A stretch of DNA of 64,000 nt, from positions 310,001 to 374,000 of the forward strand of contig DAOUBW010000013.1 of assembly GCA_034432555.1 (NCBI GenBank). Reading direction: 5' to 3'. Positions 16,624-23,934 of the stretch are shown here, in pieces. Positions within the stretch are counted from its first letter, which is position 1. Every line of letters starts with the position of its first letter. Both the position numbers and the translations under genes were made by a program. The DNA is from CP2-2F sp034432555. Its GTDB lineage: Bacteria > Chloroflexota > Anaerolineae > Aggregatilineales > UBA2796. The notes below the pieces were generated by a model. The model searched no databases, was not told the origin of the DNA, and saw only the letters and a program-made list of their open reading frames with translations.

Positions 16624-18012
16624 ATGATCACCGGACCGACCTTTGAAGAAATGCTGCATCCGCACAAGATCGCCCCTGAAATCCGCGGGCGGGCGCAGGC
16701 AGCGCGCCACAGCGCGCCGCTTGACCCGATCAACCTGTTCAACATCACCTGGCGCGACCCTGAAAACCGCGTCTATCACGTGGTGCTGCCTAAAAGCCTG
16801 ACAGGCATCGAGGCGGACATTGTGGTGCTGTATGGGCGCGAGTTTCCATCGGGCAGTCACAAGGTCGGGGCGGCGTATTCGGTGCTGCTGGAAAAAGAAC
16901 TGTTCGGTGAGGTGAATCCAAGCACCCATACGCTGGTGTGGCCTTCTACGGGCAACTACGGCATTGGCGGCGCATGGGTCGGTGGGCGGATGGGCTGCCA
17001 GAGCATCGTGGTGCTGCCCGAAGGCATGAGCCGTGAGCGCTTCGAGATGATTGAGCGCTACGGTGCGCGTATCATCCGCACTGTCGGTTCAGAGAGCAAC
17101 GTTAAAGAGATTTACGATATGACGCACCAACTACGCGCCTCTGACCCAAACATCCGCATCCTGAACCAATTTGAGGTGATGGGCAACTACCGCTTTCACT
17201 ACCACGTGACGGGCAATACGCTGGTGGAGCTGGCTGCCGAACTACAGGCACAGGGCATTGGCAGCGGACGCATTGACGCTTTTTGCTCAGCGATGGGCAG
17301 CGCCGGCACTATCGCCGCTGGCGACCGCTTGAAGCAGGTTTTCCCCGGTCATCTGATCGTCGGACTAGAGCCGATTCAGTGTCCAACGCTCTACAACAAC
17401 GGCTACGGCGTGCATGATATTCAAGGCATCGGCGATAAGCACGTCACCTGGATTCACAATGTGAACAATATGGACGCGCTGATGTGCATTGATGATATGA
17501 CCTGCAAGCGCGGCTTGCTGGCGCTCAGCGATCCAGCAGGGCAGGCGGTCTTGGTCAAGCGCTATGGCGTCTCTGAGGCTTTGGTAGCGCTGCTTAGCAC
17601 GCTGTTTGGCATCAGCGGCATTTGCAACATTTTGGGCGCCATCAAGACAGCGAAGTATTTTGGGCTTGGGCGCGGCAGCCTGATCGCCACCGTTGCCACC
17701 GATTCGCTCAGCCGTTACCACAGCGTCATGGATAGTATGCGTGAGTGCTACGGCACACCGGATGAGGCGATGATGGTCGGCTTCCTTGAAAGCACCTTCC
17801 ACGCGGCTGCCACGGATTGGGTGCAGCTTGGCACACGCGAATCGCGGGCGCGCTGGCACAACCTGAAGTACTACACTTGGGTCGAGCAGCAGGGCAAGAC
17901 CGTTGAAGAACTCGACGCACAGCGCGACCCTGAGTGGTGGCTTGCCCATCAGGCGTTGGTGAGCGAGATTGACACCAAGCTCTTGGCTGCGCGTGCTGAA
18001 TTGCCTGCGTAA
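16624..18012 (+). CDS. Fold-type II PLP-dependent enzyme (cysteine synthase/threonine synthase superfamily)
   Basis: About 462 residues. The PLP lysine is in YGREFPSGSHKVGAA, the S-x-K/H-K position of fold-type II enzymes, and the phosphate-binding Gly-rich loop is CSAMGSAGTIAAGDR. WPSTGNYGIGGAWVG is the Ser/Thr-Gly-Asn substrate loop found in cysteine synthases. It is longer than CysK (~310) and lacks a regulatory CBS domain. The exact substrate cannot be assigned; a cysteine- or threonine-metabolic lyase is the safest call. AAGGA (16609-16613) lies ten bases before ATG 16624 and four before an in-frame TTG at 16618, which would add two residues. Confidence 0.82.
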   Translation: MITGPTFEEMLHPHKIAPEIRGRAQAARHSAPLDPINLFNITWRDPENRVYHVVLPKSLTGIEADIVVLYGREFPSGSHKVGAAYSVLLEKELFGEVNPSTHTLVWPSTGNYGIGGAWVGGRMGCQSIVVLPEGMSRERFEMIERYGARIIRTVGSESNVKEIYDMTHQLRASDPNIRILNQFEVMGNYRFHYHVTGNTLVELAAELQAQGIGSGRIDAFCSAMGSAGTIAAGDRLKQVFPGHLIVGLEPIQCPTLYNNGYGVHDIQGIGDKHVTWIHNVNNMDALMCIDDMTCKRGLLALSDPAGQAVLVKRYGVSEALVALLSTLFGISGICNILGAIKTAKYFGLGRGSLIATVATDSLSRYHSVMDSMRECYGTPDEAMMVGFLESTFHAAATDWVQLGTRESRARWHNLKYYTWVEQQGKTVEELDAQRDPEWWLAHQALVSEIDTKLLAARAELPA

Positions 18013-18033
18013 GATCAGCAACGCACAACTTTT

Positions 18034-18052
18034 CTTGTACCATAGGTACAAG
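18034..18052. promoter_or_regulatory. Perfect 19-bp palindrome upstream of the GDCCVxC gene
   Basis: CTTGTACC-ATA-GGTACAAG: two perfect 8-bp arms around three bases, 24 bases before the ATG at 18077. It is a dimeric-regulator site candidate (MerR-, ArsR- or CsoR-like spacing cannot be told apart by eye). As RNA it could also form a short hairpin in the leader, but no U-tract follows, so a terminator for the PLP-enzyme gene is less likely. Confidence 0.6.
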
Positions 18053-18076
18053 ATGCACGCCGAAAGGACTAGGGAG

Positions 18077-18280
18077 ATGGAAATTCAGCTCCAATCAGTG
18101 ATCACCTGCCCAGAATGCGGCTTCTCCAAGACAGAGACCATGCCGACCGACTACTGCCAGTACTTCTACACTTGCTCAAGCTGCAATGCACGGCTGAGTC
18201 CAAAAACTGGCGATTGCTGCGTCTACTGCTCTTATGGCAGCGTCGAGTGCCCGTCTAGGCAGGCTGAAGCCGACGCCTAG
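18077..18280 (+). CDS. GDCCVxC-domain mini-protein (Cys form of a selenoprotein family)
   Basis: 67 residues. Two Cys pairs form a zinc-ribbon-like N-terminal half (TCPECGF, TCSSCNARL), followed by the family motif GDCCVYCSYGSVECPSRQ. Members of this family exist in Cys and selenocysteine (U) forms; here all positions read Cys. The function is unknown, with metal handling or redox chemistry as the usual suggestions. ATG 18077 is preferred over ATG 18053 because AAGGA lies eight bases upstream. The gene is directly behind the 19-bp palindrome. Confidence 0.85.
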   Translation: MEIQLQSVITCPECGFSKTETMPTDYCQYFYTCSSCNARLSPKTGDCCVYCSYGSVECPSRQAEADA

Positions 18281-18364
18281 AGCGTGATCACCTGATCAGG
18301 TGGATTGGCGCTGAGCGCTTTGTAGAGATCAGGAAAGCAGCCGACCTGCACATCAATGGCTAGG

Positions 18365-19303
18365 TCAACGTCGCAGGGCAGCCAATACGCTTTTCACCTG
18401 CAGATCGCTTTCTAGAAGCGCCAGCGTTTCGGCAAGGGCAGCTTTCCGTAAGGCATCGCGTTCAGTGTGTGCCGCCGCAATAAGTGCCGTAAGGTATTCG
18501 GCGCGGCGGTTTGCGATCAGCGCTGTGATCAAGTAGCGGTAGGCGGGCAAACTAATCGGTTTCTGCAAATAGTCCGCTAGCACGGGCAGATAGCGCTCCC
18601 ATGCCTCATGTCCAATCAACAGATCGAACATGCCCGCCAGCACAATATCGCTGGCTGATTCGCCATGATGCTTAATCACGCCATCCATCAGTGCCGTTGG
18701 CAGTTCGCTGAGTTGGCGGAGCGCATCACCAAGTGGTTCAGGCTTGTTCAGAGTTGGCTGCATCACATACGCGTAAATCGGCACGTGCTGATTTTGACCT
18801 GCCAGCACGCGAACGGCGGTCAGGTGTGGTTCGCCTGCCAGCACTTCAATCGGCTCATTGAGCAAGCGCGCCGCGTGATAGGTTGCCAGCAAGGGATCGA
18901 GACGTGTTAGCACCACCAAAGCAGCCGCACGCAATAAGCCCGCTTCTTCGGCAAAGAAGGGCGGAATGCGCTCATAGGTAGTCAGGGCGCGCTCTAAAAG
19001 CGGAATGTCCTCTTGGCGAATGACTTCATGCAGCGCCTCAAGCACAGCACAGCGCGCCGCATCACTTGGATCGCGTTTCACACCGTCAGCATCATAGTAA
19101 GCGTAGGTTTCTAAAAGCAGTGGGCGCAGATCAGGCGTGATGAGTGACTCTTCAGTGAGGGCGCGCAGTGCCGACGCAACAGCCATTGTGTTCTGCCGCG
19201 CACGGATCAGCTTGAGAGCGTGCAGTTGTAACGCCTCTGGCTGATCACGCAGCGCTGTTAGCTTATCTAGATCGGCAAGGACAGACTTGGTGTTTTTCGG
19301 CAC
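18365..19303 (-). CDS. Alpha-helical (HEAT-like repeat) protein following lysT
   Basis: 312 residues from GTG 19303, three bases beyond the lysT stop. It is almost entirely helical, Leu/Ala-rich, with repeating helix pairs such as SDAARCAVLEALHEVIRQED and LPAYRYLITALIANRRAEY; this suggests a HEAT/ARM-type scaffold. No catalytic residues were recognised. The long upstream part of the open frame overlaps lysT and is a shadow. Co-transcription with lysS and lysT is likely, but involvement in lysine synthesis is unproven. Confidence 0.68.
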   Translation of the reverse strand: MPKNTKSVLADLDKLTALRDQPEALQLHALKLIRARQNTMAVASALRALTEESLITPDLRPLLLETYAYYDADGVKRDPSDAARCAVLEALHEVIRQEDIPLLERALTTYERIPPFFAEEAGLLRAAALVVLTRLDPLLATYHAARLLNEPIEVLAGEPHLTAVRVLAGQNQHVPIYAYVMQPTLNKPEPLGDALRQLSELPTALMDGVIKHHGESASDIVLAGMFDLLIGHEAWERYLPVLADYLQKPISLPAYRYLITALIANRRAEYLTALIAAAHTERDALRKAALAETLALLESDLQVKSVLAALRR

Positions 19304-19305
19304 GG

Positions 19306-20559
19306 CTAGAGCGCCTTCGGGTCGCTGATGGCGCCTCTTACGGCGCTGGCTGCCACCACAGCAGGGTTGGCAAGGTAGATCGGCGCGCTGGCAGTTCCCA
19401 TCCGCCCGCGAAAGTTGCGGTTGGCGCTGCTGATGGTTGCCTCGTTCGGCGCGGGAATGCCCATATGGTTGCCCATGCACGGTCCGCAGCCCGGCACGCC
19501 AATCATCGCGCCTGCCTCCACAAAGGTTTGAATGTAGCCGTGTTGGAGTGCCGCGTTCAGCACCTCGCTAGAGGCTGGAATCACGAGTAAGCGCGTGCCA
19601 GCCGCTACCTTGCGCCCTTTTAGGACGGCGGCGGCAGCAGCGAGGTCTTCAAGGCGACCGTTAGTGCAGGTGCCAAGAAATGCCTGCTGCACGGGCGTGC
19701 CTGCCACTGCCGAGAGCGGCTGGACGTTATCAGGGCTATCCGGGCAGGCGATCATTGGCTCGAGAGTGCTCACATCGTAGTGATGCACGGCGATATATTC
19801 CGCGTCAGGGTCGGGATAGACGGGCGTATACGGACGGCGCACACGCGGCGCGAGGTAATCAAAAATCGCCTGATCGGGCGGCAGATAGGCAGTTTTCGCG
19901 CCAAATTCTGCCATCATATTTGGGATCACGGCACGGCTATCCAGGCTGAGCGCGCTGATCGCCTCACCGTGAAACTCCACCGACATATAAATGCCGCCTT
20001 CCACACCTAAATCGCCGATCAGCTTCAGGCAGAAGTCCTTGGCTGTGACGCCTTGCCGCCACGTACCTGTGACGACCACCTTCATGCTCTCTGGCACGCG
20101 CAACCACAGCTCACCGGTTGCCCACAGCGCGGCAACCTCGCTGCGCCCAACGCCTGCACCAAACGCACCTAGCCAGCCAAAATGCGTGGTGTGGCTGTCC
20201 GCACCTAAGATCAGATCGCCGGGCAGCACCACGGCTTCTTCGCTCAGCACTTGGTGGCAAATGCCGCGCCCTGCCTCAAAAAAGTGCTGCACGCCTTGCT
20301 CACGGACGAACTGACGCACTTCGGCGTGATTTTGGGCGTGTTGTGTGGTTGGCGCTGGCACAGCGTGATCAAGGGTGATGGCGAGCCGTTCGGGATGCTT
20401 CACACGGCTGATGCCAAGTTTTTTGAAGGTTTGGTAGATGGCGGCGGTGTTATCGTGGCTCAGCACAATGTCTGGGCGTGCATCAACGATTTGCCCGGCG
20501 CGCACCGAATCGAGCGCGGCAGCACGCGCCAGCACTTTTTCAGCGAAGGTATAGCCCAT
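19306..20559 (-). CDS. lysT: Homoaconitase large subunit (LysT-like; LeuC/LysT family)
   Basis: 417 residues, the size of Thermus LysT. It carries an iron-sulfur cluster through three Cys: one in FLGTCTNGRLEDLAAAA and two in GVPGCGPCMGNHMG. The active-site Ser/Arg region reads SSANRNFRGRMG. As a large subunit it needs a LeuD/LysU-type small subunit, which is not in the window. The homocitrate-synthase-type gene directly upstream favours homoaconitase over isopropylmalate isomerase. If so it converts homocitrate to homoisocitrate in the aminoadipate lysine pathway. A LeuC role remains possible. Confidence 0.85.
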   Translation of the reverse strand: MGYTFAEKVLARAAALDSVRAGQIVDARPDIVLSHDNTAAIYQTFKKLGISRVKHPERLAITLDHAVPAPTTQHAQNHAEVRQFVREQGVQHFFEAGRGICHQVLSEEAVVLPGDLILGADSHTTHFGWLGAFGAGVGRSEVAALWATGELWLRVPESMKVVVTGTWRQGVTAKDFCLKLIGDLGVEGGIYMSVEFHGEAISALSLDSRAVIPNMMAEFGAKTAYLPPDQAIFDYLAPRVRRPYTPVYPDPDAEYIAVHHYDVSTLEPMIACPDSPDNVQPLSAVAGTPVQQAFLGTCTNGRLEDLAAAAAVLKGRKVAAGTRLLVIPASSEVLNAALQHGYIQTFVEAGAMIGVPGCGPCMGNHMGIPAPNEATISSANRNFRGRMGTASAPIYLANPAVVAASAVRGAISDPKAL

Positions 20560-20575
20560 ATCTCTGTGATCCTCT

Positions 20576-21718
20576 CTAGCCCAAGACGGACTGAGCGCGC
20601 AGCATGTCGTCCACCTCTTCCGGCGTCACAATGCGCTCATCAGCAAGCGCCTTAATGCGCTGCGTGGCTGCCTTCACCTGATCATCACTCAGCGACAAGC
20701 CTAACTCGATGGCACGGCTGCGGACGGCGTTCCAGCCAGTCAGGCGGTGTGCAATCTGGACGTGGCGCGTCAAGCCAAAGTCGTTCGGATTAATGCTCTC
20801 ATAGGTTTCAGGCGCGGCAAGCACAGCCTTCGTGTGAATGCCTGCCTTGTGCGTGAAGAAGGTTGAGCCTGTGATGTAATTATTAAACGGCACTTGCACA
20901 CCGACCATCTCGGCAACCATGTGATCAATCTCATAGAGCAAGTGCAGGCGGTATTTTTGCAGCAGCAGATCGCGGTTATCAAAGTAGAGGCGCGCCATCA
21001 AGCCGCCTAGCGGCGTGATGCCGTTGCGCTCACCAATGCCGAGTACGGTTGTATCCACATGCGTAGCGCCCGCCTCTAGCGCGGCGTAGGCGTTAGCAAT
21101 CGCGCAGCCGCTATCATTATGCCCGTGAAACTCGACATCCAGATGAGTTAGGCGGCGCAGCAAACTGACCAAATTATAGACTTGCTGCGGCGTCGCAATG
21201 CCAACTGTATCCGCCACGCCCAGCCGATTTAGCACGCCGAGTTCGGCAACGGCAAGGTAGACGCGCAGCAAATCTGCCTCGCTGCTGCGGAAGGAATCCT
21301 CAGTGCTGAAGCGCAAAATGACGTTAGGTGCTTGGCGGCGGACAAAGGTTAGCACTTCCCGCGCCAGATCAATGATCTCATCAATCGTTTTGCCGTGGCT
21401 ATGCTTGCGAAGTGCTGCCGAAGTGCCGATCACGATATCCAAGCCATCCACACCGGTGTCCAGGGCGCGGAGGGCATCATCGCGGTTGCAGCGAATGTGC
21501 GTTAGGATGCGCGCCTTCAGCTTCATGCCAACGATCATCCGCACGTCTGCCTCAGATTGCGGTGAGGCAACCGGCGAGGAAAGTTCGAGCATTTCAACGC
21601 CGAACTCATCCAGCTTTTCGGCAATTTCCATCTTCTGAAGCGGCGTGAAGTTCGCGCCGGCGAATTGTTCACCTTCGCGCAGCGTTGATTCGATAATGGC
21701 GAACTGGGTAAGGGACAC
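20576..21718 (-). CDS. lysS: Homocitrate synthase (LysS-type)
   Basis: 380 residues. Condenses 2-oxoglutarate and acetyl-CoA to homocitrate, the first step of lysine synthesis by the alpha-aminoadipate route. Motifs seen: IIESTLREGEQFAGANFT, the metal ligands in VEFHGHNDSGCAIANAYAAL, and GIGERNGITPLGGL. From memory the sequence follows the Thermus homocitrate synthase closely, more than LeuA; the LeuA C-terminal allosteric domain is absent. GTG 21718 is used because GGAGG lies nine bases upstream; a TTG 21 bases earlier is unlikely. The lysT gene follows after 16 bases. Confidence 0.88.
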   Translation of the reverse strand: MSLTQFAIIESTLREGEQFAGANFTPLQKMEIAEKLDEFGVEMLELSSPVASPQSEADVRMIVGMKLKARILTHIRCNRDDALRALDTGVDGLDIVIGTSAALRKHSHGKTIDEIIDLAREVLTFVRRQAPNVILRFSTEDSFRSSEADLLRVYLAVAELGVLNRLGVADTVGIATPQQVYNLVSLLRRLTHLDVEFHGHNDSGCAIANAYAALEAGATHVDTTVLGIGERNGITPLGGLMARLYFDNRDLLLQKYRLHLLYEIDHMVAEMVGVQVPFNNYITGSTFFTHKAGIHTKAVLAAPETYESINPNDFGLTRHVQIAHRLTGWNAVRSRAIELGLSLSDDQVKAATQRIKALADERIVTPEEVDDMLRAQSVLG

Positions 21719-21796
21719 TGCTAGAGACCTCCATCGCAAGGTAACCGCATAATAGTACCATTAATTATGCGCGCCTGCCGCTTTGCAAAGCGCACA

Positions 21797-23209
21797 CTAG
21801 GCACGGCGTGAGCGTGGCGGCGGCACACGGCGCGGACGCACAGCACCCGGATAGCTTGGCACAATGATCGCCTCCACCGTGCAGCGCGCACGGTTGCTCA
21901 GACGGCTGCGTAGGCGCGCATCCATTTCTTCAAGCGGCTGCAAGCTGGTGATGATGGTTGGCAGATTGTAATCGAAGCGGTAGAGCAAAATCTCGTAGAG
22001 TTTATCCCGCGCCCACACGGACATATTCCGATCCTCAATGCTCAGATCGTCAAGGATCAGCACGGGTGCGCCCTTCAGTTCCTGCAAGCGCCGATCATAG
22101 CTGACGGTTGCGCCCGGATAAAAGGTGGCGCGCAGATGATTGACCAGATCGGCGGCTGTGACGAACAGCGCGGTTGGCTGCTCAGCGTTCAGCAGATGGG
22201 CAATGGCGGCGGCAAGGTGCGTTTTGCCGCTGCCGGGGCGCCCTGTTAGCACCAGCCAGCCTTGCGGATTTTCGGCGTAGCTATAGGCGGTTTGTGCGGT
22301 GCCTTGCAAACGGCGCAGGCTTTCTTCAGGCAGCCCTTCGCCTTCGCGCAGATCGAATGTTTCAAAGGTCATCTCGCGGTAGCGGCTGAGATCGGTGAGG
22401 TCTGCCTCTGCCCACGTCAGCACGGGCGAACGGCGATCCGGCAGGATTAGGCGCACACTGCGCGTCAGGTCTTGGTCTAGCAGACGGCTGCGGATGCGCG
22501 GTTCAATTTGGGCGGGATCGCGGTTAGTGGTGATCACGGTTGGTAGGCGGTAGCGGTGCCGATCATTGAAAAGCTGATAGAGCTTCTCGATTGCCCAGGC
22601 GGTCGGACTCTCGGCGCCGAGATCGTCCACGACCAGCAGCGGCGCTTTGCGGATGCGCTCAAACAATTCGTCGTAGGCGGTTTCGCTGCTTGGACCGAAG
22701 GCGCCGCGCAAGTGATCGAGCAAATCGGGCGTGGTGATGAACAACACAGGCGCGCCGCGCTCGATGGCGTGGTTGGCAATGGCAGCCGCCAGGTGCGTTT
22801 TGCCTGTGCCATAGCTGCCCTCGAAAAGCAGCCAGCCCTCAGGTGTTTCGGCGTAGTGCAGCGCAATCTCGGCGGCTGCCTTGGCGGCGCGGCGTTGTGC
22901 CTCGTTCAGGCTGCTACGGCGTGCCGCTGAGAGATCGCGGAAAATGCCGCGCAAATAACCTTCTTCTGGCTCCAGCAGGCTGTAATCCACCTCAAAACTG
23001 GCAAACGTTTTGTGGGTATATGCCTCAAGGTTGCCCAACGTGCGAAGGCGCGAGACCTCACGCGCACGGTAGGTCGCCTGCTGGCACACACAGGGGAACA
23101 GCTTGCCAAAGTTCGGGTGACCAACTGGCACGTCCTCACGCACCAAACCTGTCCCTTTGCAGATCGGGCAAACTTCCGTCTCGGTGGTCAGTGTGGCGGC
23201 AGTTGTCAT
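21797..23209 (-). CDS. Helicase-loader-like protein with two tandem DnaC/DnaI-type AAA+ modules
   Basis: 470 residues from ATG 23209. An N-terminal Cys cluster (CPIC at 14-17, CVC at 40-42) resembles the zinc-binding region of DnaI. Module 1 has Walker A GSYGTGKT (131-138), Walker B LLVVDDLGAE (191-200), sensor VITTNR (225-230) and arginine finger RIRSRL (238-243). Module 2 has Walker A GRPGSGKT (323-330), Walker B VLILDDLS (383-390), TIITS (418-422) and RLRSRL (432-437). Ordinary DnaC/DnaI/IstB proteins have a single module of ~250 residues, so this is an internal duplication with both ATPases apparently intact. dnaD-like and dnaB genes lie directly upstream on the same strand, so loading the replicative helicase is the likely job. 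Confidence 0.86.
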   Translation of the reverse strand: MTTAATLTTETEVCPICKGTGLVREDVPVGHPNFGKLFPCVCQQATYRAREVSRLRTLGNLEAYTHKTFASFEVDYSLLEPEEGYLRGIFRDLSAARRSSLNEAQRRAAKAAAEIALHYAETPEGWLLFEGSYGTGKTHLAAAIANHAIERGAPVLFITTPDLLDHLRGAFGPSSETAYDELFERIRKAPLLVVDDLGAESPTAWAIEKLYQLFNDRHRYRLPTVITTNRDPAQIEPRIRSRLLDQDLTRSVRLILPDRRSPVLTWAEADLTDLSRYREMTFETFDLREGEGLPEESLRRLQGTAQTAYSYAENPQGWLVLTGRPGSGKTHLAAAIAHLLNAEQPTALFVTAADLVNHLRATFYPGATVSYDRRLQELKGAPVLILDDLSIEDRNMSVWARDKLYEILLYRFDYNLPTIITSLQPLEEMDARLRSRLSNRARCTVEAIIVPSYPGAVRPRRVPPPRSRRA

Positions 23210-23217
23210 TGGCGCAC

Positions 23218-23925
23218 CTAGTCCTCTTGCCCAAAATAAGCGCCGCGCAGATAGGGATCCACATCTGGTTCGACGGCTTTGGCGGCACGTCCGTTCGGCT
23301 TGCCCTCGATTGCCCAGCGTTTGAGGATCGCCTCGACATAGCGCCAACTGCGGCGGTTATTTTCCACCGCAGCGCGGATTGCCTCCACCAGCCATTCGTA
23401 GGGATAGCTGCGCTCCGCGTCGGCGAGTGTTTCGGCAAGCAGCGGCGTTAGCGCGCCGATGTTTTCCTCATAGAGCGTGAAAATATTAGGGCGATCTTGC
23501 ACAAGGCTGATCGGATGATCGCTGCCGCCGGGCTGCCAATCGCCGCGCAGCAGCGCTTCCACAGCACGCCTGCCACGCTCTGTGTTGACGAAATAGAGCG
23601 TCTCGTTGCCATTAGTGGTTGGCACATCCGCCGCCAGCAGGGTTTCACGGGTAACAGCACGCGCTAACGCGGCACGGACGGCGCCTTCTGCCTCGGCTTG
23701 GGTGCTGCCCATGCTGGCGGCAAAGGTTGGATCGCCCAGAAAATCGCGTAGGCGCAGATAGCGGTAGACGCTCTCGCGCTGCTGGAGCGCCCAAAAGCAG
23801 TAGAGCGTTAGTTTAAGTTCCGCCAAGTCGTCAATGTGTGGCAGCAGATCGCTAAAGAAGCGCGACGGCACAAGGATTGTGGCATTTTCGCCTTTGGGAA
23901 AGCCATTAAAGCGGTGTCCGTTCAT
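23218..23925 (-). CDS. DnaD-domain primosomal protein
   Basis: 235 residues. The N-terminal part resembles a winged-helix DnaD/DnaB-like domain (LAELKLTLYCFWALQQRE). The C-terminal DnaD domain shows YPYEWLVEAIRAAVENN and the W-R-Y-x-E-A-I-L-K-R-W pattern that binds single-stranded DNA in DnaD proteins. ATG 23925 has GAGG five bases upstream; GTG 23931 is the alternative. It is nested between dnaB (10 bases upstream) and the tandem AAA+ loader (8 bases downstream), the same partnership seen in Firmicutes primosomes. Confidence 0.82.
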   Translation of the reverse strand: MNGHRFNGFPKGENATILVPSRFFSDLLPHIDDLAELKLTLYCFWALQQRESVYRYLRLRDFLGDPTFAASMGSTQAEAEGAVRAALARAVTRETLLAADVPTTNGNETLYFVNTERGRRAVEALLRGDWQPGGSDHPISLVQDRPNIFTLYEENIGALTPLLAETLADAERSYPYEWLVEAIRAAVENNRRSWRYVEAILKRWAIEGKPNGRAAKAVEPDVDPYLRGAYFGQED

Positions 23926-23934
23926 GTTCACCTC

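Noticed and set aside
18288..18301. CACCTGATCAGGTG palindrome as terminator of the GDCCVxC gene
   Set aside because: As RNA it gives a 5-bp stem with no T-run; it also reflects the GATC-rich composition of the window.
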